A stretch of 64,000 nucleotides of DNA from JASGIT01 sp047601665 (GTDB taxonomy: Bacteria > Pseudomonadota > Gammaproteobacteria > Burkholderiales > Burkholderiaceae_C). Below the pieces are notes generated by a model. That model worked only from the letters and a program-made list of their open reading frames with translations. It made no database searches and was not told the origin of the DNA. The stretch is taken from the NCBI GenBank assembly GCA_047601665.1, contig JASGIT010000001.1, positions 2,542,001-2,606,000 of the forward strand. Direction: 5' to 3'. The position numbers and the translations under genes were made by a program. Positions 1-8,569 of the stretch are shown one piece after another. The stretch's first letter is position 1; each line of letters begins with the position of its first letter.

Positions 1-21
1 GCCAAAGGACTGCTCGCATGA
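1..21 (+). CDS. fabD: 3' end of an upstream gene, probably fabD (partial)
   Basis: Only the last six codons (A-K-G-L-L-A) and the TGA are inside the window. The stop shares four bases (ATGA) with the start of fabG, so the two are translationally coupled. Naming it malonyl-CoA:ACP transacylase rests on gene order alone, because fabD usually precedes fabG-acpP-fabF in this group. The residues themselves are not diagnostic. Confidence 0.5.
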   Translation, partial: AKGLLA

Positions 22-758
22 CGGAAACCACGAAACAAGTCGCGCTGGTCACCGGCGCATCGCGCGGCATCGGCGCGGCCATCGCGCTCGAACTCGCCCG
101 CCAGGGCTACCAGGTGGTCGGCACCGCCACCACCGACGGCGGCGCGGAGAACATCACCCAGGCGCTCGCGGGCCACGCGGGCTGCCGTGGCGCCAAGCTG
201 GACGTGAACGACGGCGCGGCGCTCGAAGCGCTGATCGACGAGATCGTCAAGACCCAGGGCGGCCTGCACGTGCTGGTCAACAACGCGGGCATCACCCGCG
301 ACATGCTCGCCATGCGCCTCAAGGACGAGGACTGGGACGCCGTGCTCGACACCAACCTCAAGGCCGTGTTCCGCGCCAGCCGCGCCGCCATCCGCCCGAT
401 GATGAAGCAGCGCTACGGCCGCATCATCAGCATCACCAGCGTGGTGGGCGCCTCGGGCAACCCGGGCCAGTCCAACTACGCGGCGGCCAAGGCCGGCGTG
501 GCGGGCATGACGCGCGCCCTGGCGCGCGAACTGGGCAGCCGCAACATCACCGTGAACTGCATCGCGCCGGGCTTCATCGCCACCGACATGACGGGCAAGC
601 TCTCCGAAGACCAGCACAAGGCGCTGGCCGCGCAGATTCCGCTCGGCCACATGGGCCAGCCGTCCGACATCGCGCACGCCGTGGCCTATCTCGCCTCGGC
701 GGGCGCGGGCTACGTGACGGGCCAGGAGTTGCACGTCAACGGCGGCATGTACATGTAA
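18..758 (+). CDS. fabG: 3-oxoacyl-[ACP] reductase FabG
   Basis: NADPH-dependent reduction of 3-oxoacyl-ACP to 3-hydroxyacyl-ACP in the cytosolic type II fatty-acid cycle. The 246-aa protein is a classical short-chain dehydrogenase of normal length. The Rossmann motif TGASRGIG is at residues 12-19, NNAG lies in the middle, and the catalytic Ser141, Tyr154 and Lys158 have the spacing of E. coli FabG. The start codon overlaps the stop of the upstream gene by ATGA. It is followed by acpP and fabF, so the module is a fatty-acid synthesis operon. Confidence 0.97.
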   Translation: MTETTKQVALVTGASRGIGAAIALELARQGYQVVGTATTDGGAENITQALAGHAGCRGAKLDVNDGAALEALIDEIVKTQGGLHVLVNNAGITRDMLAMRLKDEDWDAVLDTNLKAVFRASRAAIRPMMKQRYGRIISITSVVGASGNPGQSNYAAAKAGVAGMTRALARELGSRNITVNCIAPGFIATDMTGKLSEDQHKALAAQIPLGHMGQPSDIAHAVAYLASAGAGYVTGQELHVNGGMYM

Positions 759-854
759 GGGTTAGCGCCGGTCCATCCGCTCGGCGGGCCGCGAGGGAGC
801 TTCTTCCCAAGCGGCTAAAATCGCGGATTCATTCACAACCCCCAGAGGGAAACC

Positions 855-1094
855 ATGAGCGATATCGAAGCACGTGTCAAAAAAATCATTGCCGAACAAC
901 TCGGCGTGGAAGAGTCCCAGGTGACGAACGAAAAGGCCTTCGTGGCCGACCTCGGCGCCGACTCGCTCGACACGGTGGAACTGGTGATGGCGCTGGAAGA
1001 CGAATTCGGCATCGAAATCCCCGACGAAGACGCTGAGAAGATCACCACGGTGCAGAACGCGGTCGATTACGCGACCGCCCACCAGAAGGCTTGA
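855..1094 (+). CDS. acpP: acyl carrier protein
   Basis: Small acidic carrier (79 aa) that holds growing acyl chains as thioesters on 4'-phosphopantetheine. The attachment site is Ser37 in the conserved GADSLD motif (residues 34-39). It is a substrate of AcpS, encoded at 13.2 kb in this window. A 96-bp gap separates it from fabG and contains a TAAAAT hexamer at 816-821 that could be a -10 element, but I find no matching -35. That would fit separate, stronger expression of this abundant protein. An AGAGGGAAACC stretch supplies the ribosome-binding site. Confidence 0.97.
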   Translation: MSDIEARVKKIIAEQLGVEESQVTNEKAFVADLGADSLDTVELVMALEDEFGIEIPDEDAEKITTVQNAVDYATAHQKA

Positions 1095-1132
1095 AGCAAG
1101 CCGCCCCGATCAGCAGCTAGAAGGTTTACCGC

Positions 1133-2377
1133 ATGAGCCGTCGTCGCGTCGTCGTGACCGGCCTGGGTTGCGTCAGTCCCGTGGGCAACACGGTGCAGGA
1201 TGCCTGGGCCAATATCCTCGCCGGGCAATCCGGCATCGACCTCATCACCAAGTTCGACGCCACGAACTTCTCCTGCAAGATCGCGGGCGAAGTCAAGGGC
1301 TTCGACCTTGAGTCCTACATGAGTGCCAAGGATGCGCGCACGATGGACAGCTTCATCCACTACGGCATCGCCGCGGCCCAAGAGGCCGTGCGCGATGCGG
1401 GCCTGCCCACCGGCGAGGCGCTGGATGAAGACCTCGCGACCCGCATCGGCTGCGTGATCGGCTCCGGCATCGGGGGGCTGCCCCTGATCGAGAACACCCA
1501 CGCGGAACTGGCCGCGCGCGGCCCGCGCCGCATCACGCCGTTCTTCGTGCCGGCCTCCATCATCAACATGGTGGCGGGGCATGTGTCCATGCGCTTCGGC
1601 TTCAAGGGGCCGAACCTCTCCGTCGTCACGGCCTGCACCACGGGCCTGCACTGCATCGGCGAGGCGGGCCGCATGATCGAATACGGCGACGCCGACGTGA
1701 TCGTCGCGGGGGGGGCTGAAGCCACCGTGTCGCCGCTGGGCGTGGGCGGCTTTGCCGCCATGCGCGCGCTGTCCACCCGCAACGACGACCCCAAGACGGC
1801 CTCCCGCCCCTGGGACAAGGACCGCGACGGCTTCGTGCTCGGCGAAGGCGCGGGCGTGCTGGTACTCGAAGAGTACGAACACGCCAAGGCGCGCGGCGCC
1901 AAGATCTACGCCGAACTGAGCGGCTACGGCATGAGCGCCGATGCCGGCCACATGACCGCCCCCAACATGGACGGCCCGCGCCGCGCCATGCTGGCTGCGC
2001 TGCGCAATGCGGGCATCAACGCCGACCAGATCGACTACCTGAACGCGCACGGCACCTCCACGCCGCTGGGCGACCTCAACGAAACCAACGCCATCAAGGC
2101 CGCGCTGGGCGACCATGCGAAGAAGACGGTGGTCAGCTCCACCAAGTCCATGACCGGCCACCTGCTGGGTGGCGCGGGCGGCATCGAGAGCGTGTTCACC
2201 GTGCTGGCCCTGCACCACCAGAAGGTGCCGCCCACCATCAACATCTTCCACCAGGACCCGGAGTGTGACCTGGACTACTGCGCCAACACGGCGCGGGACA
2301 TGAAGATCGACGTGGCGCTGAAGAACAACTTCGGCTTCGGCGGCACCAACGGCTCGCTGATCTTCAAGCGGGTGTAA
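1133..2377 (+). CDS. fabF: beta-ketoacyl-ACP synthase II FabF
   Basis: Elongating condensing enzyme that adds malonyl-ACP to acyl-ACP. At 414 aa it has the usual length, with the thiolase-fold catalytic triad Cys168 (in TACTTG), His306 (NAHGTSTPLGD) and His343 (KSMTGH). The C-terminal NNFGFGGTNG glycine-rich loop is intact. It starts 38 bp after acpP and is probably cotranscribed with it. The KAS II assignment over KAS I rests on length, the acpP neighbour and overall sequence. Confidence 0.96.
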   Translation: MSRRRVVVTGLGCVSPVGNTVQDAWANILAGQSGIDLITKFDATNFSCKIAGEVKGFDLESYMSAKDARTMDSFIHYGIAAAQEAVRDAGLPTGEALDEDLATRIGCVIGSGIGGLPLIENTHAELAARGPRRITPFFVPASIINMVAGHVSMRFGFKGPNLSVVTACTTGLHCIGEAGRMIEYGDADVIVAGGAEATVSPLGVGGFAAMRALSTRNDDPKTASRPWDKDRDGFVLGEGAGVLVLEEYEHAKARGAKIYAELSGYGMSADAGHMTAPNMDGPRRAMLAALRNAGINADQIDYLNAHGTSTPLGDLNETNAIKAALGDHAKKTVVSSTKSMTGHLLGGAGGIESVFTVLALHHQKVPPTINIFHQDPECDLDYCANTARDMKIDVALKNNFGFGGTNGSLIFKRV

Positions 2378-2405
2378 ACCACTGGCGTCCTACCACGCGC
2401 CTGCC

Positions 2406-2840
2406 GTGCGCTTTGGCGTGGGGCGTTGTCGCGTGCTGCGCGGCGCCGTGTGGGCCATGGCGGTAGCGGGGGCGGTATGGCTCGTGCTGTGGGCGGCAAG
2501 CGGTGCGCCAAAGCCCGCCGGGCTCTTGGCGCTTGCCGCTGTGCTGTGGATGGTGAGCACAACGCTTGCCCTGCGTTTCATCGCCCGCCTGCCCGCAGGC
2601 CCATTGGCCTGGGATGGCGCGGTCTGGAGCTTCACGCCGCAGGGCGGACCCGCCATCGCCGGCCAACTTCAACTGCACGCTGACGGCCAGCGTTTCCTGC
2701 TGTTGCGCCTGCTGCCGGAAGGTGGGCGGGGCCAATGGCTTTGGGCCACCAGGCCCATGCAACCCGAGCGCTGGGCCGATCTGCGGCGTGCGGTATATTC
2801 GCGCGCCAGACGGGATGCCCCCGGCATTCCGACCCCTTGA
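2406..2840 (+). CDS. small inner-membrane protein of unknown function
   Basis: I do not recognise a family. The 144-aa product has two hydrophobic helices near the N-terminus (roughly residues 12-32 and 38-56), then a short soluble domain rich in Trp and Arg (ending near WATRPMQPERWADLRRAVYSR). GTG at 2406 is the most likely start, although the frame stays open upstream to the end of fabF. It ends 4 bp before rpoE, so it is probably the first gene of the sigma-E transcription unit or bridges it to fabF. Small membrane proteins at this position are common in Comamonadaceae, but I know of no assigned role. Confidence 0.7.
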   Translation: MRFGVGRCRVLRGAVWAMAVAGAVWLVLWAASGAPKPAGLLALAAVLWMVSTTLALRFIARLPAGPLAWDGAVWSFTPQGGPAIAGQLQLHADGQRFLLLRLLPEGGRGQWLWATRPMQPERWADLRRAVYSRARRDAPGIPTP

Positions 2841-2844
2841 CTGC

Positions 2845-3471
2845 ATGACCGTTTCTCCTTCCACGCCCTCACCCGACACCGACCTGCAACTGGTCGAGCG
2901 CACGGTGGCGGGTGACCAGCGGGCCTATGAGCTGCTGGTGATCAAGTACCAGCGCCGCATCGAGCGGCTGATCGCGCGCATGGTGCGCGACACCGACCTG
3001 GTGCAGGACATCGCACAGGAAACCTTCATCCGCGCCTATCGCGCGCTGCACCAGTTCCGGGGCGAGGCGCAGTTCTACACCTGGCTCTACCGCATCGCCG
3101 TGAACACGGCCAAAAAGGCGCTGGTAGACCTGAAGCGCAGCCCCATCGTGACCGAAAGCGCGCTGCGGGGTGGGGATGACGATGATGAAACTTCTCGCAT
3201 CGGTTATGAACTAACCAGCGACGAAACCCCCGAGACCGTGCTGGCGGCGCAGGAAATCGCGGCGGCGGTGAACGCCGCGATGGAGGCCTTGCCCGAAGAT
3301 TTGCGCCAGGCCGTCACGCTGCGCGAGATCGAGGGGCTGAGCTATGAGGAAATCGCCACCGCCATGGAATGCCCCATTGGCACGGTGCGCTCGCGCATCT
3401 TCCGTGCGCGGGAGGCGATATCGCAGCGCGTCAAGCCTTTGCTGGACAAGCAGTCGGGCAAACGTTGGTAA
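2845..3471 (+). CDS. rpoE: RNA polymerase sigma factor RpoE (AlgU type)
   Basis: ECF sigma factor for the envelope-stress response, 208 aa. Region 2 (about residues 25-95) carries DLVQDIAQETFIRAYRAL and FYTWLYRIAVN. Region 4 (about 140-195) carries LPEDLRQAVTLREIEGLSYEEIA and the helix-turn-helix GTVRSRIFRAR. ATG 2845 is chosen because the conserved N-terminus begins there; longer in-frame starts lie inside the preceding gene. rseA, rseB and a DegP-type protease follow in order, the standard sigma-E control module. Confidence 0.95.
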   Translation: MTVSPSTPSPDTDLQLVERTVAGDQRAYELLVIKYQRRIERLIARMVRDTDLVQDIAQETFIRAYRALHQFRGEAQFYTWLYRIAVNTAKKALVDLKRSPIVTESALRGGDDDDETSRIGYELTSDETPETVLAAQEIAAAVNAAMEALPEDLRQAVTLREIEGLSYEEIATAMECPIGTVRSRIFRAREAISQRVKPLLDKQSGKRW

Positions 3472-3497
3472 CGGGGCTGGCAGGGTAGGTGAACACC

Positions 3498-4106
3498 ATG
3501 AACGAAGATTTGACACAAGGCGAACTGGTATCGGCACTGGCGGATGGCGAGCTGCAGGGCGACGCCTTCGCGCAGGCCGTGGGCGTGGCGGCGGGCGCTG
3601 GCCGTCCCACCTGGGCGCTGTACCACCTGGTGGGCGACGTGCTGCGCTCGCCCGAACTGGCGCACCACGGCCGCAGCAACCTGCTGGCCGCCGTGCGCGC
3701 GGGCATGGCCGAAGCCGAAGCGCCCCGCCCCCAGGCGCAGCCGCTGGTGGCGCAGGTGGCCCCGCCTGAGGCCCGCAGCGAAGAGCGCGCCGCCAACCTG
3801 TCGGTGTTTCGCTGGAAGATGGTGGCGGGCTTTGCCTCGCTGGCGGCGGTGTCGGCCATCGGCTGGAATGCGGTCATGGGCCTGCGTGCCGACAATGGCG
3901 CGCAAGTGGCGGCGGCGGTGCCCAGCCAGGCCGCCCCCGGTGTGGTCGCCACGGCCGTGGAAGGCCAGAACGGCCCGCAGGTGATGCTGCGCGACGCCCG
4001 TCTTGACGAACTGCTCGCGGCGCACAAACAGCTGGGCGGCACGTCGGCGCTGCAAATGCCCGCGGGCTTCCTGCGCAACGCCACGTTCGAGGCACCCGCG
4101 CGTTGA
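3498..4106 (+). CDS. rseA: sigma-E anti-sigma factor RseA
   Basis: Membrane-bound anti-sigma factor that would hold RpoE inactive until regulated proteolysis. The N-terminal cytoplasmic domain starts with the RseA-like ELVSALADGEL. A single membrane segment (about residues 107-125) follows, then a periplasmic part, 202 aa in all. A GTG at 3489 is in frame and could be the start instead; ATG 3498 is preferred for its spacing to the GGGTAGG stretch. Its stop overlaps the rseB start by one base. Confidence 0.88.
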   Translation: MNEDLTQGELVSALADGELQGDAFAQAVGVAAGAGRPTWALYHLVGDVLRSPELAHHGRSNLLAAVRAGMAEAEAPRPQAQPLVAQVAPPEARSEERAANLSVFRWKMVAGFASLAAVSAIGWNAVMGLRADNGAQVAAAVPSQAAPGVVATAVEGQNGPQVMLRDARLDELLAAHKQLGGTSALQMPAGFLRNATFEAPAR

Positions 4107-5119
4107 TGATGGTGCGCCTGCGCTGGTTTTTCTCTCCCTTCCTGATGGCATTGGCCTTCGTGGCCCATGCCGGCGCTTCCGCTCCCGCCGCCATCGACGT
4201 GGCGCAGTGGATGGAGCGTATGCGCCAGGCTTCGCAGCTGCGCAGCTTCACGGGCACCTTCGTGGTGCTGTCGGCCAACGGCCAGATGTCCAGTTCGCGC
4301 ATCTGGAACGCGAGCGACGGCCGCCAGCGCATCGAGCGGGTGGACGCGCTCAGCGGCACGCCGCGCACCGTGTTCCGCAGCAATGAAGAGGTGCGCACCT
4401 TTTTGCCGCAAACCCACACCATGCGCCTGGAGCGGCGCGAGCACGGCGACGCGCCGGGCGGCCGCTTTCCCGCCATCGCGCAGCACAGCGCGGGGGTGGA
4501 CCTGTCGCGCTTCTACGTGGCGCGGCCCCTGCCCGCCGAGCGGGTGGCGGGCCTGGAGGCCGATGGCGTGTGGTTGCAGCCGCTGGACAGCCTGCGCTTC
4601 GGCTACCGCATCTGGAGCGAACGCAGCACGGGCCTGGCGGTGAAGCTGCAAACCCTGTCCGCGGATGGCCATGTGCTGGAGCAGGCGGCGTTCTCGCAGC
4701 TGGACCTGCAAACGCCCGTGCTGTTCAAGCCGCTGTCGCAGGCGATGGACACCACCACGGGCTACCGCGTGCTGCCGGTGGCCTTTACGCCGACCACCGC
4801 CGCCGCCGAAGGCTGGGCGCTGCACGAGCCCGTGCCCGGTTTTTCGCCGGTGAGCTGCTACCGCCGCCCCAGCGTGAGCGGCGTGCCCGAGAGCAGCACC
4901 ATGCTGCAATGCATTTATTCAGACGGACTGGCGACCGTATCGCTGTTTGCCGAGCGCTTCGACCCGAAGCGGCATCCCGCCACCATGCAGCAGGCGTCCC
5001 TCGGGGCCACGCATTTGCTGGGCCTGCGCGTGGGGCAGGACATGTGGCTCACCGCCGTGGGCGAGGTGCCCGCGCAGACCTTGCAGCAGTTTGCACGTCA
5101 GTTCCAGCGAATCCGCTGA
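4106..5119 (+). CDS. rseB: sigma-E regulatory protein RseB (MucB)
   Basis: Periplasmic protein that binds RseA and, in the known system, senses lipid or LPS intermediates and shields RseA from cleavage. It has 337 aa with an N-terminal signal peptide cleaved near AHAGASA. The MucB/RseB domain contains the typical LRSFTGTFVVLSANGQMSS and LERREHGD regions, and a smaller C-terminal domain follows. Two adjacent ATGs (4106, 4109) could start it; 4106 gives a one-base TGATG overlap with rseA and implies coupling. Confidence 0.9.
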   Translation: MMVRLRWFFSPFLMALAFVAHAGASAPAAIDVAQWMERMRQASQLRSFTGTFVVLSANGQMSSSRIWNASDGRQRIERVDALSGTPRTVFRSNEEVRTFLPQTHTMRLERREHGDAPGGRFPAIAQHSAGVDLSRFYVARPLPAERVAGLEADGVWLQPLDSLRFGYRIWSERSTGLAVKLQTLSADGHVLEQAAFSQLDLQTPVLFKPLSQAMDTTTGYRVLPVAFTPTTAAAEGWALHEPVPGFSPVSCYRRPSVSGVPESSTMLQCIYSDGLATVSLFAERFDPKRHPATMQQASLGATHLLGLRVGQDMWLTAVGEVPAQTLQQFARQFQRIR

Positions 5120-5150
5120 CATTTCATCCCATTTCAAGAGAGGCACATCC

Positions 5151-6638
5151 ATGTTCAAGATGATGGAAGGCAAAACCTTGCGCGCCAGCGCGCTGGCCGT
5201 GGCCATGGCGCTTGCGGCCCCTGGCGTGTTGCTGTGGCCCGCCGAGCCGGCCCATGCGCAAAGCGCCCCGGTGGTCAAGGGCTTGCCCGACTTCACCGAA
5301 CTGGTGGAGCTGGTCGGCCCCTCGGTGGTCAATATCCGCACGGCGGAGAAGGCGTCCGCGAAGTCCGATGTGAGCGGCATGGACGAGGAAATGCAGGAAT
5401 TCTTCAAGCGCTTCGGCTTGCCCATGCCCAACGTGCCGCGCCAGCAGCGCCGCCAGCCGGGCGAGGAGCAGCCGCGCGGCGTGGGCTCGGGCTTCATCCT
5501 GACCAGCGACGGCTACGTGATGACCAACGCCCACGTGGTCGATGGCGCGGACGAAGTGGTGGTCACGCTGACCGACAAGCGCGAGTTCAAGGCCAAGATC
5601 ATCGGCGCGGACAAGCGCACCGACGTGGCCGTGGTGAAGATCGACGCCACGGGCCTGCCCGCCGTCAAGGTGGGCGACGTGAACAAGCTCAAGGTGGGCG
5701 AGTGGGTCATGGCGATCGGCTCGCCGTTCGGGCTGGACAACACCGTCACGGCGGGCATCGTCAGCGCCAAGCAGCGCGACACGGGCGACTACCTGCCCTT
5801 CATCCAGACCGACGTGGCCATCAACCCCGGCAACTCGGGCGGCCCGCTGCTCAACATGCGCGGCGAGGTGGTGGGCATCAACAGCCAGATCTACTCGCGC
5901 TCGGGCGGGTTCATGGGCATTTCGTTCGCCATTCCGGTGGACGAGGCCATGCGCGTGAGCGACCAGCTGCGCGCCACGGGCCGCGTGACGCGCGGGCGCA
6001 TCGGCGTGCAGATCGGCGCGGTGCCCAAGGACGTGGCCGAGTCCATCGGCCTGGGCAAGGCGCAGGGAGCGCTGGTGTCGGCGGTGGAGCCGGGCTCGCC
6101 CGCCGAAAAGGCCGGGGTGGAGGCGGGCGACGTGATCACCAAGTTCGACGGCAAGACCATCGACAAGATGTCCGACCTGCCGCGCCTGGTGGGCAACACC
6201 AAGCCCGGCACCAAGAGCACGCTGACCGTGTTCCGCCGCGGCAGCGTGCGCGACCTGCCCGTCACCATTGCCGAGGTGCCGCCCGACAACAAGCCCGCCG
6301 CCGCCAAGGACGCGGGCAAGGACGCCAACGCCGACAAGGCGCCCAAGCAGTCCGCCGCCGCGCAGCAGCTGGGCCTGACGGTGGCCGACCTCACGGCCGA
6401 CCAGAAGAAGGAGCTCAAGCTCAAGGGCGGCGTGCGCGTGGTGGCGGCGCAGAATGCCGCGGCCAATGCGGGCCTGCGCGCGGACGACGTGATCCTGGCC
6501 GTGGCCAACACCGAGATCGGCAACCTGAAGGAATTCGACGCGGCCCTCTCCAAGGCCGACAAGTCCAAGCCCATCAACGTGCTGGTGCGGCGCGGCGAGT
6601 GGGCGCAATACCTGCTCATCAGACCTGCGTCGAAGTAA
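5151..6638 (+). CDS. mucD: periplasmic serine protease/chaperone MucD (DegP/HtrA family)
   Basis: Quality-control protease for misfolded envelope proteins and the usual effector at the end of the rpoE-rse cluster. The 495-aa precursor has a signal peptide ending near AHA (residue 36). Its trypsin-like domain carries the triad His128 (TNAHVV), Asp158 (RTDVAVVKI) and Ser229 (GNSGGP). Two PDZ domains follow (about 300-390 and 410-490), joined by a Lys/Ala-rich linker around residues 380-405. The longer upstream open frame has no ribosome-binding site, while ATG 5151 is preceded by AAGAGAGG. Confidence 0.95.
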   Translation: MFKMMEGKTLRASALAVAMALAAPGVLLWPAEPAHAQSAPVVKGLPDFTELVELVGPSVVNIRTAEKASAKSDVSGMDEEMQEFFKRFGLPMPNVPRQQRRQPGEEQPRGVGSGFILTSDGYVMTNAHVVDGADEVVVTLTDKREFKAKIIGADKRTDVAVVKIDATGLPAVKVGDVNKLKVGEWVMAIGSPFGLDNTVTAGIVSAKQRDTGDYLPFIQTDVAINPGNSGGPLLNMRGEVVGINSQIYSRSGGFMGISFAIPVDEAMRVSDQLRATGRVTRGRIGVQIGAVPKDVAESIGLGKAQGALVSAVEPGSPAEKAGVEAGDVITKFDGKTIDKMSDLPRLVGNTKPGTKSTLTVFRRGSVRDLPVTIAEVPPDNKPAAAKDAGKDANADKAPKQSAAAQQLGLTVADLTADQKKELKLKGGVRVVAAQNAAANAGLRADDVILAVANTEIGNLKEFDAALSKADKSKPINVLVRRGEWAQYLLIRPASK

Positions 6639-6720
6639 CCGCTTGTTGCAAAAAGGCGTCCAGCCATTTTTGCCTACAATGAGGTTCCAACTATCGCAGT
6701 TGCCATAGATTGTTGGTTCA

Positions 6721-6751
6721 GGGCGCGCCGCCATTCGACGCGCCCTTTTTT
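6721..6751 (+). terminator. intrinsic terminator flush with the lepA start
   Basis: A perfect 7-bp stem GGGCGCG / CGCGCCC (6721-6727, 6739-6745) with an 11-nt loop is followed by six T residues at 6746-6751. The lepA ATG begins at 6757, so the T tract occupies the place where a Shine-Dalgarno sequence would be expected, and none is visible. It can end the mucD transcript, or act as an attenuator for lepA if transcription comes through. A TACAAT hexamer lies 41 bp before the stem at 6675-6680. Confidence 0.7.
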
Positions 6752-6756
6752 CTTGT

Positions 6757-8565
6757 ATGAATCACATTAGAAATTTTTCCATCATCGCGCACATCGACCA
6801 CGGCAAGTCCACCCTGGCCGACCGGCTCATCCAGCGCTGCGGCGGCCTCGCGGAGCGCGACATGGAGGCCCAGGTGCTCGACTCGATGGACATCGAGAAA
6901 GAGCGCGGCATCACCATCAAGGCGCAGACCGCCGCGCTCCAGTACAAGGCCCAGGACGGCAAGGTCTACAACCTGAACCTGATCGACACGCCGGGCCACG
7001 TGGACTTCTCGTATGAAGTCTCGCGCTCGCTCTCCGCGTGCGAGGGCGCGCTGCTGGTCGTCGACGCCTCGCAGGGCGTGGAGGCGCAGACCGTGGCCAA
7101 CTGCTACACCGCGCTCGAACTGGGCGTGGAAGTGACGGCCGTGCTCAACAAGATGGACCTGCCGCAGGCCGACCCCGACAACGCCAAGGCCGAGATCGAG
7201 GACGTGATCGGCATCGACGCGAGCGACGCGATTCCCTGCTCGGCCAAGACCGGCATGGGCGTGGACGAGATCCTCGAAGCCATCGTCGCCAAGGTGCCGC
7301 CGCCCAAGGGCAACCCCGATGGCCCGCTGCGCGCCATGATCATCGACAGCTGGTTCGACAGCTACGTGGGCGTGGTCATGCTGGTGCGCGTGGTCGACGG
7401 CGAGCTCAAGAAGAACGAGCGCTTCAAGATGATGGCCACGGGCGCCGCCTACGAGGCCAACAGCCTGGGCGTGTTCACCCCCGCCAACCAGCCGCGCGAG
7501 AGCCTGAAGGCGGGCGAGGTGGGCTACATCATCGCGGGCATCAAGGAGCTCAAGGCCGCCAAGGTGGGCGACACCATCACGCTCGAAAAGAAGCTGCCCA
7601 ACAACGCCGGCCCCGCGACCGAGGCGCTGCCCGGCTTCAAGGAAATCAAGCCCCAGGTGTTCGCGGGCCTGTACCCCACCGAGGCCAGCGAGTACGACCA
7701 ACTGCGCGACGCGCTGGAGAAGCTGCAACTCAACGACTCGTCGCTGCACTTCGAGCCCGAGGTGTCGCAGGCGCTGGGCTTCGGCTTCCGCTGCGGCTTC
7801 CTGGGCCTGCTGCACATGGAGATCGTGCAGGAGCGCCTGGAGCGCGAGTTCGACCAGGACCTGATCACCACCGCGCCCAGCGTGGTGTACGAAGTGGTCA
7901 AGGGCGACGGCGAGGTCATCATGGTCGAGAACCCGTCCAAGATGCCCGAGCAGGGCCGCATCCAGGAAATCCGCGAGCCCATCGTGACGGTGCACCTGTA
8001 CATGCCGCAGGACTACGTGGGCCCGGTGATGACGCTGGCGAACCAGAAGCGCGGCGTGCAGATGAACATGCAGTACCACGGCAGGCAGGTCATGCTGACC
8101 TATGAGCTGCCGCTGGGCGAGATCGTGCTCGACTTCTTCGACAAGCTCAAATCCGTCTCGCGCGGCTACGCGAGCATGGACTACGAGTTCAAGGAGTACC
8201 GCGCGTCCGACGTGGTGAAGGTGGACATCCTGCTCAACGGCGAGAAGGTGGACGCGTTGTCCATCATCGTGCACCGCAGCCAGTCCACCTACCGTGGCCG
8301 CGCGGTGGCGGCCAAGATGCGCGAGATCATCAGCCGCCAGCAGTTCGACGTGGCCATCCAGGCGGCCATCGGCGCCAACATCATCGCGCGCGAAACCATC
8401 AAGGCGCTGCGCAAGAACGTGCTGGCAAAATGCTACGGCGGCGACATCACGCGCAAGCGCAAGCTCCTCGAAAAACAAAAAGCAGGCAAGAAACGCATGA
8501 AGCAGATCGGTTCGGTGGAAGTCCCCCAGGAAGCCTTCCTGGCCATCCTGCAAGTGGAGGAATAA
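6757..8565 (+). CDS. lepA: elongation factor 4 (LepA)
   Basis: Ribosome-associated translational GTPase implicated in back-translocation and initiation/biogenesis. It has 602 aa with the five-domain LepA layout: P-loop AHIDHGKST at residues 11-19, DTPGHVDF switch II, NKMDLP for guanine, then EF-G-like domains and the LepA-specific C-terminal domain rich in Lys/Arg. The start is certain because MNHIRNFSIIAHIDHGK is conserved, yet no ribosome-binding site precedes it. lepB follows after 4 bp. Confidence 0.97.
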   Translation: MNHIRNFSIIAHIDHGKSTLADRLIQRCGGLAERDMEAQVLDSMDIEKERGITIKAQTAALQYKAQDGKVYNLNLIDTPGHVDFSYEVSRSLSACEGALLVVDASQGVEAQTVANCYTALELGVEVTAVLNKMDLPQADPDNAKAEIEDVIGIDASDAIPCSAKTGMGVDEILEAIVAKVPPPKGNPDGPLRAMIIDSWFDSYVGVVMLVRVVDGELKKNERFKMMATGAAYEANSLGVFTPANQPRESLKAGEVGYIIAGIKELKAAKVGDTITLEKKLPNNAGPATEALPGFKEIKPQVFAGLYPTEASEYDQLRDALEKLQLNDSSLHFEPEVSQALGFGFRCGFLGLLHMEIVQERLEREFDQDLITTAPSVVYEVVKGDGEVIMVENPSKMPEQGRIQEIREPIVTVHLYMPQDYVGPVMTLANQKRGVQMNMQYHGRQVMLTYELPLGEIVLDFFDKLKSVSRGYASMDYEFKEYRASDVVKVDILLNGEKVDALSIIVHRSQSTYRGRAVAAKMREIISRQQFDVAIQAAIGANIIARETIKALRKNVLAKCYGGDITRKRKLLEKQKAGKKRMKQIGSVEVPQEAFLAILQVEE

Positions 8566-8569
8566 GCCC

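Noticed and set aside
6643..6680. Sigma-70 promoter TTGCAA ... TACAAT before lepA
   Set aside because: The spacing between the hexamers is about 23 bp, too long for a normal promoter, and no better -35 exists at 16-18 bp. Kept only as a possible extended or activator-dependent -10.
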